In this document: positions 1-57,500 of the stretch, piece by piece | How positions within the stretch are numbered: the stretch's first letter is position 1 | How the letters are laid out: the number at the start of each line of letters is the position of its first letter | Assembly (NCBI RefSeq): GCF_043380555.1 | Contig: NC_091745.1 | Location: 73,525,436-73,589,435 of the forward strand | Length of the DNA: 64,000 bases | DNA from: Nothobranchius furzeri | Lineage: Eukaryota > Chordata > Actinopteri > Cyprinodontiformes > Nothobranchiidae | Reading direction: 5' to 3' | Translations under genes and position numbers: made by a program | The notes under the pieces: generated by a model | Seen by the model: the letters and a program-made list of their open reading frames with translations, nothing else | Databases searched by the model: none | What the model was told of the DNA's origin: nothing

Positions 1-40
1 ACGGATCTTCCTAATATTTCATTATTCTGCTCTTTTCCAG

Positions 41-206
41 CTGACGTGTTAGAGAATCAACCGGCTGGAGACTGAGAAATGAGATGATCCCATGTTTATT
101 TGACCTGTTTTGAATTCATATTAGACAGAGCGTATGGTGCTGCCAACGCCGTTGGACATGCTGGAGTGGCCAGAGAAGTTAATTTTGGATTAGTGACAGT
201 GTGTCA
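41..206 (+). other. clcn1: Probable 5' UTR part of clcn1 exon 1
   Basis: A pyrimidine-rich tract ending in TTTTCCAG at 31-40 looks like a splice acceptor. The first visible coding exon may therefore begin with about 166 nt of untranslated sequence, joined to a noncoding exon and promoter left of the window. It contains a short upstream ORF (134-193) in another frame. The exon boundary is inferred from the splice signal only. Confidence 0.45.
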
Positions 207-45562
<45,356 letters not shown>

Positions 45563-46100
45563 GAGGACAGGGTTTGAAGGAGATGGACCTTTAACTGTTT
45601 TACTCCTTTTTCCCAGACGGAGGTGCGAACTGGGAGGAGCCAGGCCTCCTGCAGCTCTCACAGACATTCAGCTCTCACCCTGCATGAGGAGCTGCTTCAC
45701 ACAAAGCTCTTAAAACTTCTAGTCCAACAGCATTTTGTTTTCTATTTAACCTTTTTCTCTTTTTAAAATCTCAGGTGCCTTCCTGTCTCTTCGGCCATGC
45801 AGACGTTTTCGGTTTGCTTCCTTATCTGATCTGACGGAACCATCATCTTGTGTACGAAAACCAGTTCATTTCATTAAGTGCACGTGAGCTCCTCACAGCT
45901 ATGAACTGTACAATAATGAAAGGACACTGACCTAAATGATTTGGCCAAGAAGGCCTATAAGATCGTGCATTTAAAGTTTACTGATTGAAACTCGTTTTAA
46001 TGATTTAAAGCAATTAATATATTTCTTGTATCGTAAATATTTAAATCATCATCAACAGTTTGTAATTTTTCAAAAGAATAAATTCTTACGTTGTCTATTA
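45563..46100 (+). other. clcn1: clcn1 3' UTR
   Basis: Follows the stop codon; AT-rich with a canonical AATAAA near its end. Confidence 0.7.
46077..46082 (+). terminator. clcn1: clcn1 polyadenylation signal
   Basis: AATAAA, about 515 nt after the stop codon, followed by a T/GT-rich stretch (TTACGTTGTC). First canonical hexamer after the stop. Confidence 0.65.
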
Positions 46101-46694
46101 ACTTGTTTCGTGTCTTAACTAGAAAACTGGACTCCAAATGCAGCAAATTCCAGCAAACATCAGCTTCGTGCTCTGAAAGCCCTCGAGACTTTAGGGATAT
46201 AATTCTGTAAGAATGAGAAAATGCTTCAGATTTTATGTAAAAACTGCAAATGAAAAAAAAATCTAAAGAAATGTTAAAGCTGCTAACTGTGTTCTATTGT
46301 GGTTACTATGGTAACAGTGCTTCTTTTCTCTCACTTTGGCTGTGATGATGATATTCTTTTCCAATACTGTGCCTATATGTAGGCAAAATGTCGTTTTTTG
46401 TGCTAAGCCCATTCCCCGTCCCATAGAGCCCCATGCAATTTGAACTGAGCGCTGTTCAGTGTTAGCCAATAGTGTTATACATCCGTTTATATACAGATGT
46501 CAGTCACAGAGCGTGCACGAGCATTTGAGGATGCACCGAGACAGGTGCAGAGTTGAATAAACAACATATCATGTGAAGAATAATTGTAAAACAATGTGTT
46601 TCAGTTCTAGAGGCGTTGCTTTCAGTCGTAAAAATAACAGCTTGAGGGGCGATGCATTTGTCTGCCACTAGATGGTGCTGTGGGATGCAAAATA

Positions 46695-47270
46695 CTCCAG
46701 ATTCTAGCTTTAAAGGTGTGTAACACTGAAAAATCATTTTTAAATTGTTATTTCTGAATAAAATCGGTCACGTTGAGTTTTTAATTCAGGCTGAACATGA
46801 AAATAGTCTCCTACACCTATCTCCTGCATTAGCTTCTAATGGAAAATAGACGGTGAAACTCTAGGATTAGAAAATCCTGACAGATCCACGTCACACTGTC
46901 ACTGAATATCCATGGACTCACCCATCTTGACTTGCGACGGGGAAGGCTGTTGATGGTTTAGCGTCCACGAAACACCAGAGAAGGTCTCAACCAGCAGAAG
47001 CTAACCATTAGCATTAGCAACTCCACCACACAGCACCTCCAGGCTTGAGTTATTTGTGGAGATAAAACATCAACGTTGCAGAACAGAGTCACGTTACTGT
47101 TAGCCAATCAGAGAAGAGATGTTCAAATATCAGGAAATCGTCTGAAGTTACTTCCTCCTTCGGCTGACTTTGTCTTCAAACAGAAGCATCTGAACTTACA
47201 ACAACTTCCTATTAGAGAACACTGCAGATATAATAAAAATAGAAGTAAACTTGATCTTTAAGTCAGTAAA
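46695..47270. mobile_element. Dispersed element (Tx-A family), second copy
   Basis: Matches 36601-37900 in the same orientation and 55560-56130 inverted (TCCTGACAGATC, CGTCACACTGTCAC, GAAGCTAACCATTAGCA, GATAAAACATCAACGTTG). Non-coding. Confidence 0.6.
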
Positions 47271-47607
47271 AGACCAACTTCCTGTAACTTGTTTAAACTT
47301 TAAAATGAGCCACTGAGCTCCAAATAACTTTTCTCAAACTCCCATCGATGTCGGCTGGGAACTGTTGAGCAGTTTAAACTTTAATAGTAAAATTCACTGA
47401 AGCTTTTCAGTGAAACTGCTACAGAAACTTACAGCCCTCTTTTTTTTATTCGAGCCAAGTGCTGTGGTGTATTCAAATCATAGAAAATAGTATAGGAACA
47501 GGCTTTAACCTAATATTTTACATTAAAATTTCAAAAGCAAAACATTTCATAAAACTAAGCATTCTCATGAAATAGTGTTTCATTTTATCAGTTCTATCCT
47601 TTACCCT

Positions 47608-48973
47608 TAGGGGGATCCTGGAGGGTGTGTGGGAGTTCGCCCAACCAATCTACATGTGTTTTGTGGATTTGGAGAACAGGGGCGTGTCCAGGGAGTGGCC
47701 TGGGGTAGCACATGCCACCCTTGGAATCTGATTGGCCACCCCAGGTGCCAAAACACTAATTTATCTTTAAATAGGATTTTTGTTGTCCACAAAAGGCTTG
47801 GGGGGGGGGGGGGGGGGGGGGGTTAAAACAAAAAAAGCATAACCTTTGGTGCCACCCATGCACAAAGTTGTGCCTCACCTGGGCCACCCCATTTTACAAG
47901 ATCTGGACACACTACTGTTGGAGAAGATGTCCGACCATGTCCTCCGGGGGGCCCTGTGGGGGGTATTCGGGAGTGTGGGGTGCCAGGCCCTCAGAGACGG
48001 GCTGTTAGGTCCCTGTATGACCGGTGTCAGAGCTTGGTCCGCATTCCCGGCAGTAAGTCGATCTCGTTTCCGAGAGTTGGACTCTGCCAAGGCTGCCCTG
48101 TCACCGATTCTGTTCATAACTTTTATGGACAGGATTTCTAGGCACAGCCAAGGTGTGGAGGGGATCTGTTTTGGTGGCATAAGGATTGAGTCTCTGCTTT
48201 TTGCAGATGATGTGGTCCTGTTGGCATCATCGGACAGTGATCTCCAGTTTCCGCTGCCACGGTTCGCAGCCGAGTGCGAAGCGGCTGGAATGAGATCAGC
48301 TCCTCTAAATCCGAGACCGTGGTCTTAAATCAGAAAAGGGTGGAATGCCTCCTCCGGGTCAGGGATGATGTTTAAGTATCTCGGGGTCTTGTTCACGAGT
48401 GAGGAATGCCAGATCGACAGGCAGATTGGTGCTGCGTCTGCAGTGATGCGGGCGTTGTACCGGTCTGTCGTGGTGAAGAGAGAGCTGAGTCAGAAAGCGA
48501 AGTTCTCGATTTACCGGTCGATCTACGTTCCTACCCTCACCTATGGTCACGAGCTTTGGGTAGTGGCCGAAAGAACGAGATCGCAGATACAAGCGGCCGA
48601 AATGAGTTTTCTCCGCAGGGTGTCTGGGCTCTCTCTTAGAGATAGGGCGAGAAGCTCGGTCATCCGGGAGGGGCTCGGACTAGACCCGCTGCTCCTCCAC
48701 GTCGAGAGGAGCCAGTTGAGGTAGCTCAAGCATCTGGTCAGGATGCCTCCCTGGTGAGGTTTTCCGGGCATGTCCAATAGGGAGAAGACCCGAGGGAAGA
48801 CCCAGGACACGCTGGAAAGACCATGTCTCTCGGCTGGCCAGGGAACACCTTGGGATTACCCTGGAAGAGTTGGCCCAAGTAGCTGGGGAGAGGGAAGTCT
48901 GGGCATCTCGGCTAAGGCTACTGCCACCCGTGTCCCGACTCCGGATAAGCAGCTGAAAATGGATGGATGGACA
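47608..48973 (+). mobile_element. LINE (RTE/Rex-like) with RT domain, hAT-disrupted
   Basis: The longest copy: starts in WEFAQPIYMCFVDLEN, continues after an insert at 47677-47917 with DHVLRGALWGVF, then SPILFITFMDRIS, LLFADDVVLLASSDSD (the YADD-type catalytic box as FADD), LGVLFTSEE, the C-terminal LSLRDRARSSVIREG module and a (GGAT)n tail. Frameshifts and a stop (for example in the SQLR-stop segment) make it inactive. Confidence 0.85.
47677..47917. mobile_element. hAT MITE, 241 bp, inserted in the LINE
   Basis: TTGGAGAA is duplicated exactly at 47669-47676 and 47918-47925, and the LINE reading resumes after it. The ends CAGGGGCGTGTCCAGGG and TCTGGACACACTACTG are roughly inverted. Contains a 23-base G run (47800-47822). 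Confidence 0.85.
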
Positions 48974-49412
48974 TTGCCAGCTCCAGTACTCAACCAGCAA
49001 AGAGAAAACTTTTTCCTGTGAAGGTCAACAGCAAGTTTTAGGCTCTGATTCCTCCATGAGCTCAAACAAACAGACTGTCACTCCCAGCAGATGAGGCCCG
49101 TCCACGAGCATTTGTTATTAACATTCTCCCAGCATAAAACCCCCGATAAGGAAAAGGCTTTTAGATTCCTCTGTGACTTCACCAGTGTGCCAGCCCGAGC
49201 CACCTAACAAACAACAATAAAACAACTCACAACACATGTGGAAGCTCCGGAGGAAACCCGTGAGAGTCAAATTATTTACAGAGTGCAAAAAGAAGAAGAG
49301 GTCCACAATACACAAGAAAAGCAGTTTGTTGGTTTATTTGCTCTTTCTCCACCAGAAAAAAAGGAAGAGGAGACAGATAAAAGAGCTGGAGGGAGTGAAG
49401 AAGGCTCCATCG

Positions 49413-49460
<48 letters not shown>

Positions 49461-50124
49461 AAACCACATAGAAGAACCAGCCGGTGACAACCATCCAACA
49501 AGCATGCATAGGTGTGTTTTCAGTCACACTGCCTCGTTTAAATCCAGTTGTATGCAGTTTTACAGAAGCCATCTGATTTTACAGCATTTTATACAGCAGT
49601 TTCTTATATTTTGCCACAAATTTTATGTATGTCACTTATTTAAGGGCTTCAAACCCCCCTTTGACTTATGTTTTTAAAAAGTTAATTCAGGCAGTGATTC
49701 TTCCTAAAAAAATAATGAAAAAATAAAAGGACAGGAGACAAGTTTACTGTACACAAACAGACGTACGGACGGATACAAGTATGCAGGACAGACAGAGGAA
49801 AAGAGAAAGGCAGAGGACCAGAGGCAGACTTGTACGGCCGTGCCTGCAGACACCTTTTAGAAGATGGCAGTAAAATTACACACACGGGGGAAAAAAAAGG
49901 AAAAGCTTTATGATCAGGACACAATAGATGAACCGTCACATCCACGGAAATATATTTGGCTTCATGTTATTAGTTTATTCATTCATTGAGATTCAGGCAA
50001 ACATTAAAAAAATCCATGAAATGCAACATAAACAAAGCTAACCCAAACAGTGTCTTTTCTGCGTGCTTGCCTGTGAAATGAGACCTTTTTCTACTAAACA
50101 GTCGAGCCCAAACAAGCTGTGCTT
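48974..50124. other. Convergent intergenic or fam131b 3' UTR region
   Basis: Contains a (GA)n run at about 49418-49450. No coding exon seen on either strand. Confidence 0.4.
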
Positions 50125-50506
50125 TAAAGAGCAAGTCACCCCCATCAGACTATTACTCCACTCCCACTTCCTGTTTGAAAAATGCAACAAATGCTGTAGC
50201 CTAGCAGACCGAGAGGGCGGAGCCGCCAACAAATACACACACACAGGCTTACAATGACATTGTGACATCATATGGTACCAGCTAACATTCTAGGGTACCT
50301 CTTAGCCAATAGCGATGGCAGATTTAAATTCAACTGCAGTGCAGAGTTTTTACCTGACAACGGCACAACACTGACAGTTTTCAGCAGAAAATGAAAATTT
50401 TAACTAAAATGCAAAACTATTGACTACACGTGTCTGCAGCACGATTAGACACGCATTTAAGCAGTTTATCAGAAAAAAAGTTGATTTGGGGGTGACTTAC
50501 TCTTTA
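50125..50506. mobile_element. MITE with AAAGAGCAAGT ends, short copy
   Basis: Ends TAAAGAGCAAGTCACCCCC and GGGGGTGACTTACTCTTTA are inverted repeats. Same family as 33168-33775. Confidence 0.75.
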
Positions 50507-51165
50507 ACAAATATGAATGATCAATCTTTCCACTACGTCTCTGACTCCTAAAGGAAAAAAGACTGCTCCCAGAAGGGTTTTATCTACATAAAATCATAGA
50601 CTCTGTACAGGTTTATTTCTCCCGACCAAGCTCAATAAATAAATTAACACGTGTCATCAAGTACCGAGATTTAGTTTTTCTTGGTTTTGAGCATATTTTA
50701 GTTGTTTTTATGACCTTTTAGGGCCGGAATATACTTGCTTGTAATTTTGCGTACACGTTTATCACGGCTGCCTTGCATAACTTGCGTTTGTTCAAAGCGT
50801 CATTTGTGCACGTCCTTTCATGTTCAGAAGTTGCAATTTGCGAGTAACCAGTAGAGGGAGTTGACAAAACAAGCCAGAAATACTCGTCATTGTCACGCCG
50901 TCTCTGGAACGCCGTCTTTTTTTTTTTTTTGCCCTGGTTTCAAAATGAACCAGTTACTGATCTCATCTATTGACGCCATGTTTATTCTGGTTTTTCCTTA
51001 CAAACCCGTGACTTTATCCAGCCAGAGTTCTCTACTGTGCCTCCTAGTGGAGTACTCCAGGACTACATGCAGCGCAGCAGCAAGTGAACAAGACACGTCA
51101 ACGTGTCAACGCAAGGTTAAAAAGCAAGTATGTCCCGGCCGTAGAGTCGCAGCATGATTTCTTAA

Positions 51166-52172
51166 AGGAGACATGTTATGACCTTTTTCTTAAAGCAACA
51201 CTTAATAAGTTTCCAGCTACCCCCCCCCCCTACTGGTTCAAAGCGGTATTACAACTGTGGTAAACAACCCTGCAGCAGGCTTTGCAGATACTGTCATCAG
51301 GTTTTGTTTTGTATGTTTTAATGTGTGATTATTGGAAGTTCAGAAACAAATAAAAATGTTAAGACTTTGCTTGCTACTTTTTCAGATGGTTTGAATCTGA
51401 ATCCAACGAGCGTAGGCTGATGCTCATGGTTTCAGCTCTGTTTTTGTCTAGTTCACGCTGTCTTCGCTTTGCCTCCAGAGACATTACTCTTAAACTTTTA
51501 TTTAAAGGCTCCGACATGATGTCAACAATAAAGCAAACTTGTTTTTGCTCATTTAATTGATGGTTGACAAAGAAAAAAAGCTAACTGCTAGCCTTTATAG
51601 AAGTTACAGGCACAGTAAAGCATTAAAGCAGGTCGACTCCTCCTAGTGTACCTACCCAAACCACCAAAGTTGTTTGGTGCAGTTTCTGGCCAGCAGAGGG
51701 CTGCCCCATGCCAGTTTGGAAGAACCACTGAAACTAGCTTGAAAGCAATAGCTTAAAGTAAAACTCCCTAGTGTTGCTTTAAGTTATAATAGTTCTATGG
51801 TCTAAAACATATTTATTTAGTTCTTTGCACAAAATCCCTCTAACATGAAGCAATTTCACCAGTTTAATTTTCTATACCTTCCAGAATGAGTCATTTCAAG
51901 GCTCTGTCACTTGAAGAAAACAAGCTAGAGCTGGCCCCGCCCACCTATCTATCACTCGGGCTGCTATAAGCTGAGAAGCTCTGATATCTGGGAGGGGCTT
52001 GGAGTAGAGTGGGGACTTTATGAAATGGCTTGTTTTAGGCGCATAATTCCTAAAACCAAACACAGACAGAAAGCAAATAGATGGTTTTTTGAGTGTTTAT
52101 AGAGGCAGTAGAGATCCACACGGCAGCACAAAAGGCCGCAAAAGGTGAGTTTAGCATAATATGTCCCCTTTA
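51166..52172. mobile_element. Nested pair of MITEs
   Basis: Outer ends TAAAGGAGACATGTTATGAC and GCATAATATGTCCCCTTTAA are inverted. The inner element at 51189-51783 has ends CTTAAAGCAACACT and AGTGTTGCTTTAAG, an exact 14-bp inverted pair apart from internal drift. Relatives of the outer element lie at 18018 (inverted) and 62560. Confidence 0.7.
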
Positions 52173-53085
52173 AGGTAAAATAAATGAGACGATGGATTCT
52201 TTATTTCACCAAGAGCTACCAAACTGGCAGAGGTGTCTTTTCTGTGTGCAAAATGCTCAAAACCAGACCAGAACAAACCTCTTTACATCCATGACACCTG
52301 TTCCACCTCGTATTGGAAGGGATTTCAACCAGTCAGTAGAAAAATAAACATCGTCCCCATCATTGCATAAAGAAGCAATCCATAAATAAATTCATTCAAG
52401 TCAATAAGTCATGATTTTTCTGCTGTTGTCTTCAAAGTTTCTCACACAATCATCAGAGTGAGAGAAGGTGCTCCCCAACAGGGGGGAGACAGATGCCCAA
52501 CACCGTAAGAGTCGCTCAGTGAGTCATGCACAGAAAGTCCGACGCTGCTGTTAAAATACCCAAAATCGCTGGGAAACACAAACTTTTCCTTAGATGCAAG
52601 GAAAAAGGAAAGAAAATAAAAGTAAAACATGCTCCTCGAACATCATCAGCGTCACTCTCACACTCCAGGCAGCTGCTTCACAGTAGTAACGATGAGCAGG
52701 AAGACACCAATCTGTTCAGTCCCAGGCTTCAGTTCTGTTACCTGATTGGCTGATTGACTTCAACCAGATGCTTTTTATGTTTGCTTCCCCACTCGCTGAT
52801 GGACTCGTTTGGGTTCGCTAAAACGTTTCGTTATTCTTTGTGTGTGAATGTGTGTGTGTGTGCACATTTAAAAAAAATTGCAAAGCTTGAGCGCAATCCC
52901 TAAATAAAATGGGACTCAAGAGGCGTAGAAAAATAAAGAAATCAAACTGTAATAAAACAGTTGTGACTGTGAGTGAGAGGCAATTTCTATTTACTCTATT
53001 TACATCGATGCGACAGCCAACACTGGTCTGTTGGAGGTCCAGTGTTTGTCTGCCTATTGCTGGTTACAATTTAGATATTTCCTTC

Positions 53086-53123
<38 letters not shown>

Positions 53124-54364
53124 GGTCTAAGTGAGCCAGCAGTGAATCCCTCCTCATGATGTCTAAAGATTTATGCACCGTCCTCAGTCTTCCATTACAT
53201 TCATAGTAGCGGTTTTTAATCCTCAACGCGTTGCGGTCGACGCCTGCGAGGGAAGAAGAAATGCAGCTGAAGGTTTGTTGTTGTTGGACGGCTCGGTTTT
53301 GGTTCTGGTTCTGGTTCTGGGTGTGTCTGAAATCGGGAAACATCCAAAGGCAAACGCCGATCGGTTGGATTGCATCATTGCAAAAAACAGCAAAAACAAC
53401 TAAAACAATGAAACGTCCCCACTCACCGCAGGCTCACAGCTGGGATTCAACAGTTCAGTGCAAAGTCTATTCAGTGCTGTATGGAACAGGTACTCCGTGG
53501 TACTCTGCGATGCATGCATACAGAGAGTCAGAGCAGGAAGCACGCTATCTTACATTGCAATCCTTATCTGTGCAGTGTTGGGTGTGTGCAGTCAGCACAG
53601 TGGCCTCGTCCCTGGGTTGTGCCTTCGTGCGCTTCTTGGTGCCACATCATCCTAGAAGAATGGATTTTTGGGGGGTGGGGTTGTTTACCGAAACGAACTC
53701 TTTCCGAGTCTGCTTTGATCCTCTGCCGAATCGCTTGGGCCGCGTTGATAAGAGAAGACGATTGGATATAAAATAAGGGTAATTTGTTGTAAACAGAGCA
53801 GCTCTCCAGTTGGAAACCTGCAGGACCTTTTAAACACGTCTACAGAGATTTTTATTCTTTTCCTGTTTTTCTTTACAAAAATGTTCTTATTATGTTGAAT
53901 TATGTTTTCGTCATTGTTATAAGACGATGACAGAGTCGAGGTGCTTGTATTCAAAAAAAGCATGCACGTGTCCTCTCTCCTCCTCTTCATCAGTTGTTTC
54001 TCCCTCCAGTGGAAATGCTTTCGTTAGTCTGCGCTCCTCCTCCTCCTCCTCCTCCTCCTCCTCCTCCTCCTCCTCCTCCTCCTCCTCCTCCTCCTCCTCC
54101 TCCTCCTCCTCTGTCCTCTACTCTTTACTCCATTGGGACGTAAGGCTTACAAAGACAGAGGTGTGTCCTTTGTTGCATGAGCTCGTGTCTCGCTGGGAGT
54201 CCACATTAAATTAGTTGCTCAGCATTTGAAGGAATTCCAACCAAAAGAAGAAGTTTCTGGAAACCTGAAAAGGAACAGATTAATAGACATGTTGTTGCTC
54301 TCTGCTCGTTCCTCTCTGACTCCCAGGTCAGTTTGTTATCAGGAGCCTTTTGGCAGTCAGGGAC
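52173..54364 (-). other. fam131b: Probable fam131b 3' UTR and flank
   Basis: Downstream (leftward) of the fam131b stop. A minus-strand AATAAA lies at 53851-53856. Contains (GT)n at 53087-53121. Extent of the UTR is not determinable from sequence. Confidence 0.4.
54034..54112. repeat. (CTC)26 trinucleotide array
   Basis: 79 nt of CTC on the plus strand, (GAG)n as read in the fam131b transcript, about 250 nt past its stop codon. The poly-serine frame over it is an artefact. Confidence 0.95.
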
Positions 54365-54592
54365 TCAATTGGTTGCCATGGAGGCGAGCTGCCCATCCTC
54401 CTCCTCCTCTTCCTCCTCCTCCTTTTCCTCTAGAGTCTGAATGAGGCCTGGGCTGACATCAGACGCCTTCCTCTCCGTGATTGGTTCTGCTGGCGGTTGT
54501 CCCGGACTACTGCCACCTGAGGCGTCCCCCTGCTGCGTGGGCGGAGTCAATGTGACCGATTCACTCTCCATGCACAGCACTACCTCTTCATC
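54365..54592 (-). CDS. fam131b: fam131b last exon
   Basis: Minus strand: acceptor CTGATCAG at 54600-54593, then DEEVVLCMESESVTLTPPTQ, PAEPITERKASDVSPGLIQT, an acidic LEEKEEEEEEEED run and SMATN stop (TGA at 54367-54365). The C-terminal RKxSDV...acidic ending is the FAM131B signature. The Glu run is encoded by a GAG/GAA microsatellite and may vary in length. Confidence 0.88.
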   Translation of the reverse strand, partial: DEEVVLCMESESVTLTPPTQQGDASGGSSPGQPPAEPITERKASDVSPGLIQTLEEKEEEEEEEEDGQLASMATN

Positions 54593-57500
54593 CTGATCAG
54601 GGCAGTAACAGAAAAATGATGAAAACATTTGTTCACAATAAAATATGTGAATTGTTTGGCAGCTGATCAAAATATGTACAACATCGTTTGCAATTGCTAC
54701 ATCATACCTGCACCAACGTAGACAAGGATCTTGTAAAAATATGTATAGCGCATAATTTTGCTCCATGCATGGTAAAAGAAAATGACCAAAGCACGATTAA
54801 ATGAAATTATGACATACAAATTTGTACAAAATGCTCATCAAAACATTAAAAGGGTTCAAAAAATTTACATTTTCTAATTGTTCACCTACTCAAAGATGTT
54901 TCATCTAACATCAAAAAACTATTTGCAAATGCTTTATGTAAATAAAAAAATGTTCACTTCCATGATGGTACAATGGGATCTTATGTTGGTACAAATAAAT
55001 TTGCTAACTTACAAAAATTGATGGTAAAATGAAAATTAGCATTAATATTATCGAGCAGATATTACTGGTTGTGCAGCACCAGGCTAAAGGTCAAAGGTGA
55101 CAGATCATTTGCTGCTGTGGCCCCCAGACTCTGGACCTCTTTCCCCCTGAGCCTGAGATCAGTGGACTCAGTGGTCTCCTTTAAAAAGCAGCTGAAGACT
55201 CACTTGTTCAGGCTGGCTTTGGTGTGACCTTCTTCACCACTCTCTCTTTATTCTGCTCTCCCCACCTATTCCACCTTCCTCAGGATCCACTGATTTCCCT
55301 CTTTCCTATTCTCTCTCTCTTTCTTTACATTTGTTTATCACAAATGTATTTTTTGCTCATTTTAAATATATTTTTAAACATTTTCTAAATGCTTTTTTAT
55401 ATTTTTACATTTTTTGTTTTTGTGGAGCGCCTCGTGATTTTTATCTCGAGAGGCGCTATAGAAATGATATTTTCTTCTTCTTCTTCTTCTTCAAAGTTAA
55501 ACGGTACTTAACCAACTGGAGAGATGATTAGTGCTAAAGTGAACAATCTGACAGCTGCTTTTCTGAAACAAACTGTCATTTAAAACTTTAAAGGTGTTGA
55601 ACACTCATTTAATCAATTAATTTGCAGTGGTCTCTACTGGGAATGAATGCCTTGTAAGTCGTACTCTTGGGGGGGGGGCAGAAGTGGCTTCAGAAACAGG
55701 ATTTGTATTCTTATTTCCTGATATTTGGACATCTCTCCTCTGACTGACTAACAGCAAAAGAACTCTACCACTGACTCTGTTTGCTCTACAATGTTGATGT
55801 TTTATCTCCACAAATAACACAAACCTGGAGGAGTTCTGCTGTGTGGTGGAGTTAATTCTAATGGTTAGCTTCTACTAGCCGAGATGTTCTCTGCTGTTTC
55901 CTGGACGCTAAACCAACAACAGCCTTCCCTATTAAGAGTCAAGCTGGGTGAGTCCATGAATGTTAGGTGACAGTGTGACGTAGATCTGTCAGGCTTTCCT
56001 AATCCAGGAGTTTCACCGTCTATTTTCTATCAGAAGCTAATGCAGGAGATAGATGTAGGAGACTATTTGCGTGTTCAGCCTGCGTGAAAAACTCAGAGTG
56101 ACTGATTTTAATCAGAAATATATTAAAAAAAATGTCTGTGTTTCACACTTTAAGAATAATCTTTTGCAATTTAACATGACAAAGAGGGTGAAAAATGCTC
56201 TGAATTACAGCAGGTGTATCAGTTTAAACATTTTATTTATTGTTTATGAAGTTTTATCAAAAATATATATTAATACATGTTGTAGTTCATTTTAATTGTA
56301 TTTTATCATTTTGACATGAGTCAGAATCATAAATTCATCAAATCATCAGCAAGTCAATCTTTAATTAGTTAAAAATAAGCAATTGAAAATACAATTTGCA
56401 AAACCACATTAGTTTATGATGATTATCTTATGTAAAATATCTGTTTGAATCTCACCTTGACCTGCTCCTCCTCCTGCTGCTCCAGCAGCGGGGAGTGATC
56501 CGTCAGCATGGTTTCTTCTCCTGGAGGAACACACATGCTGGGCTCCACCACCGCCGCTACACCCATGTAGCCTCCGGCTTCTGCCTGGTAGGCCTCCATC
56601 TGACCCGCGTTCCACAGGTCCACCAGAGGAGGATGAACCTGGTGAACCAGGCTGTGGATGGTGCTGTTGGGCGTTGCTTGCAAAGAGTGGTTGGCGCTGT
56701 GCAGCCGGTGCTCCAGAGCCTAGAAAAAAACACAAGGATGAGACGAAGGTCAAGAAATGAGAGGAAAGGAGTGACAAAAATATGGTATTCAGCCCATTTT
56801 TTGTAAATTTTTCATGTAAAAATCCATTATGTTGTCCAGTTATTAGTTCTGAACTTTAGTCTGTTTAAATTAGCATGTGAAAATAGCTCTGTTTCCTCTT
56901 GTTTTGCTTCATTTTACTTATAATTTAAAGGAAATCAATCAAATTCTGCATAAAAAAGGTTTTGGCACCTGAATTCCCAATTGTTCTGTCAGAAGAAAAC
57001 ACAAAAGCAGAATCTGTAGAAAACGCTTTTTCATCATCAAAAAAAATTTTTTTGGCTTGAAAGTAAAACCAGTTTCCAGCTCCAGCCCTAATGGTTTTAA
57101 GTGGAATTACGACTGTCATAAACAACCCTGCAGCAGCCTGCTGTAGCTAGCGCTAACAACGAGCTAATGCTAACACAACGTAAAACAATCCATATTGTTG
57201 GACAAAAATATTATTACTTATTATTACATTAGCAACAAAGCCAGGTCACTATTAGTCCACTTCTTTGGCTCCCTCAAGCTATCGTAGGCCACACCAATGT
57301 TCACTCTGGATTTAGCTCTTTGCTTTGCCTCCAAATACATTACTCTCTTACTTTGACTTCCAGGCTTCGCTGTGATGCCAACAAAATAAATATAAAACTC
57401 CTTATTTTTCTTCTTGTGCTTTTTATTGATGATAGGCGAACTGACCCAATGCTAACCGCTAGCATCACAGCTAATAGCTGTATGGCAAGTAAAGAGTGCC

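Larger units (their letters stand above)
54593..56455 (-). other. fam131b: fam131b intron with a LINE tail and an inverted repeat copy
   Basis: At 55030-55490 (+) a LINE C-terminal remnant reads DRSFAAVAPRLWTSFPLSLR-like sequence, ends GCGCTATAGAAATG and a (TTC)n tail. At 55560-56130 an inverted copy of the Tx-A element follows. Nothing else recognised. Confidence 0.6.

Noticed and set aside
53231..53776. 181-codon plus-strand frame downstream of fam131b
   Set aside because: Alternative-start frame including simple GGTTCT repeats; probably antisense of the fam131b 3' UTR.
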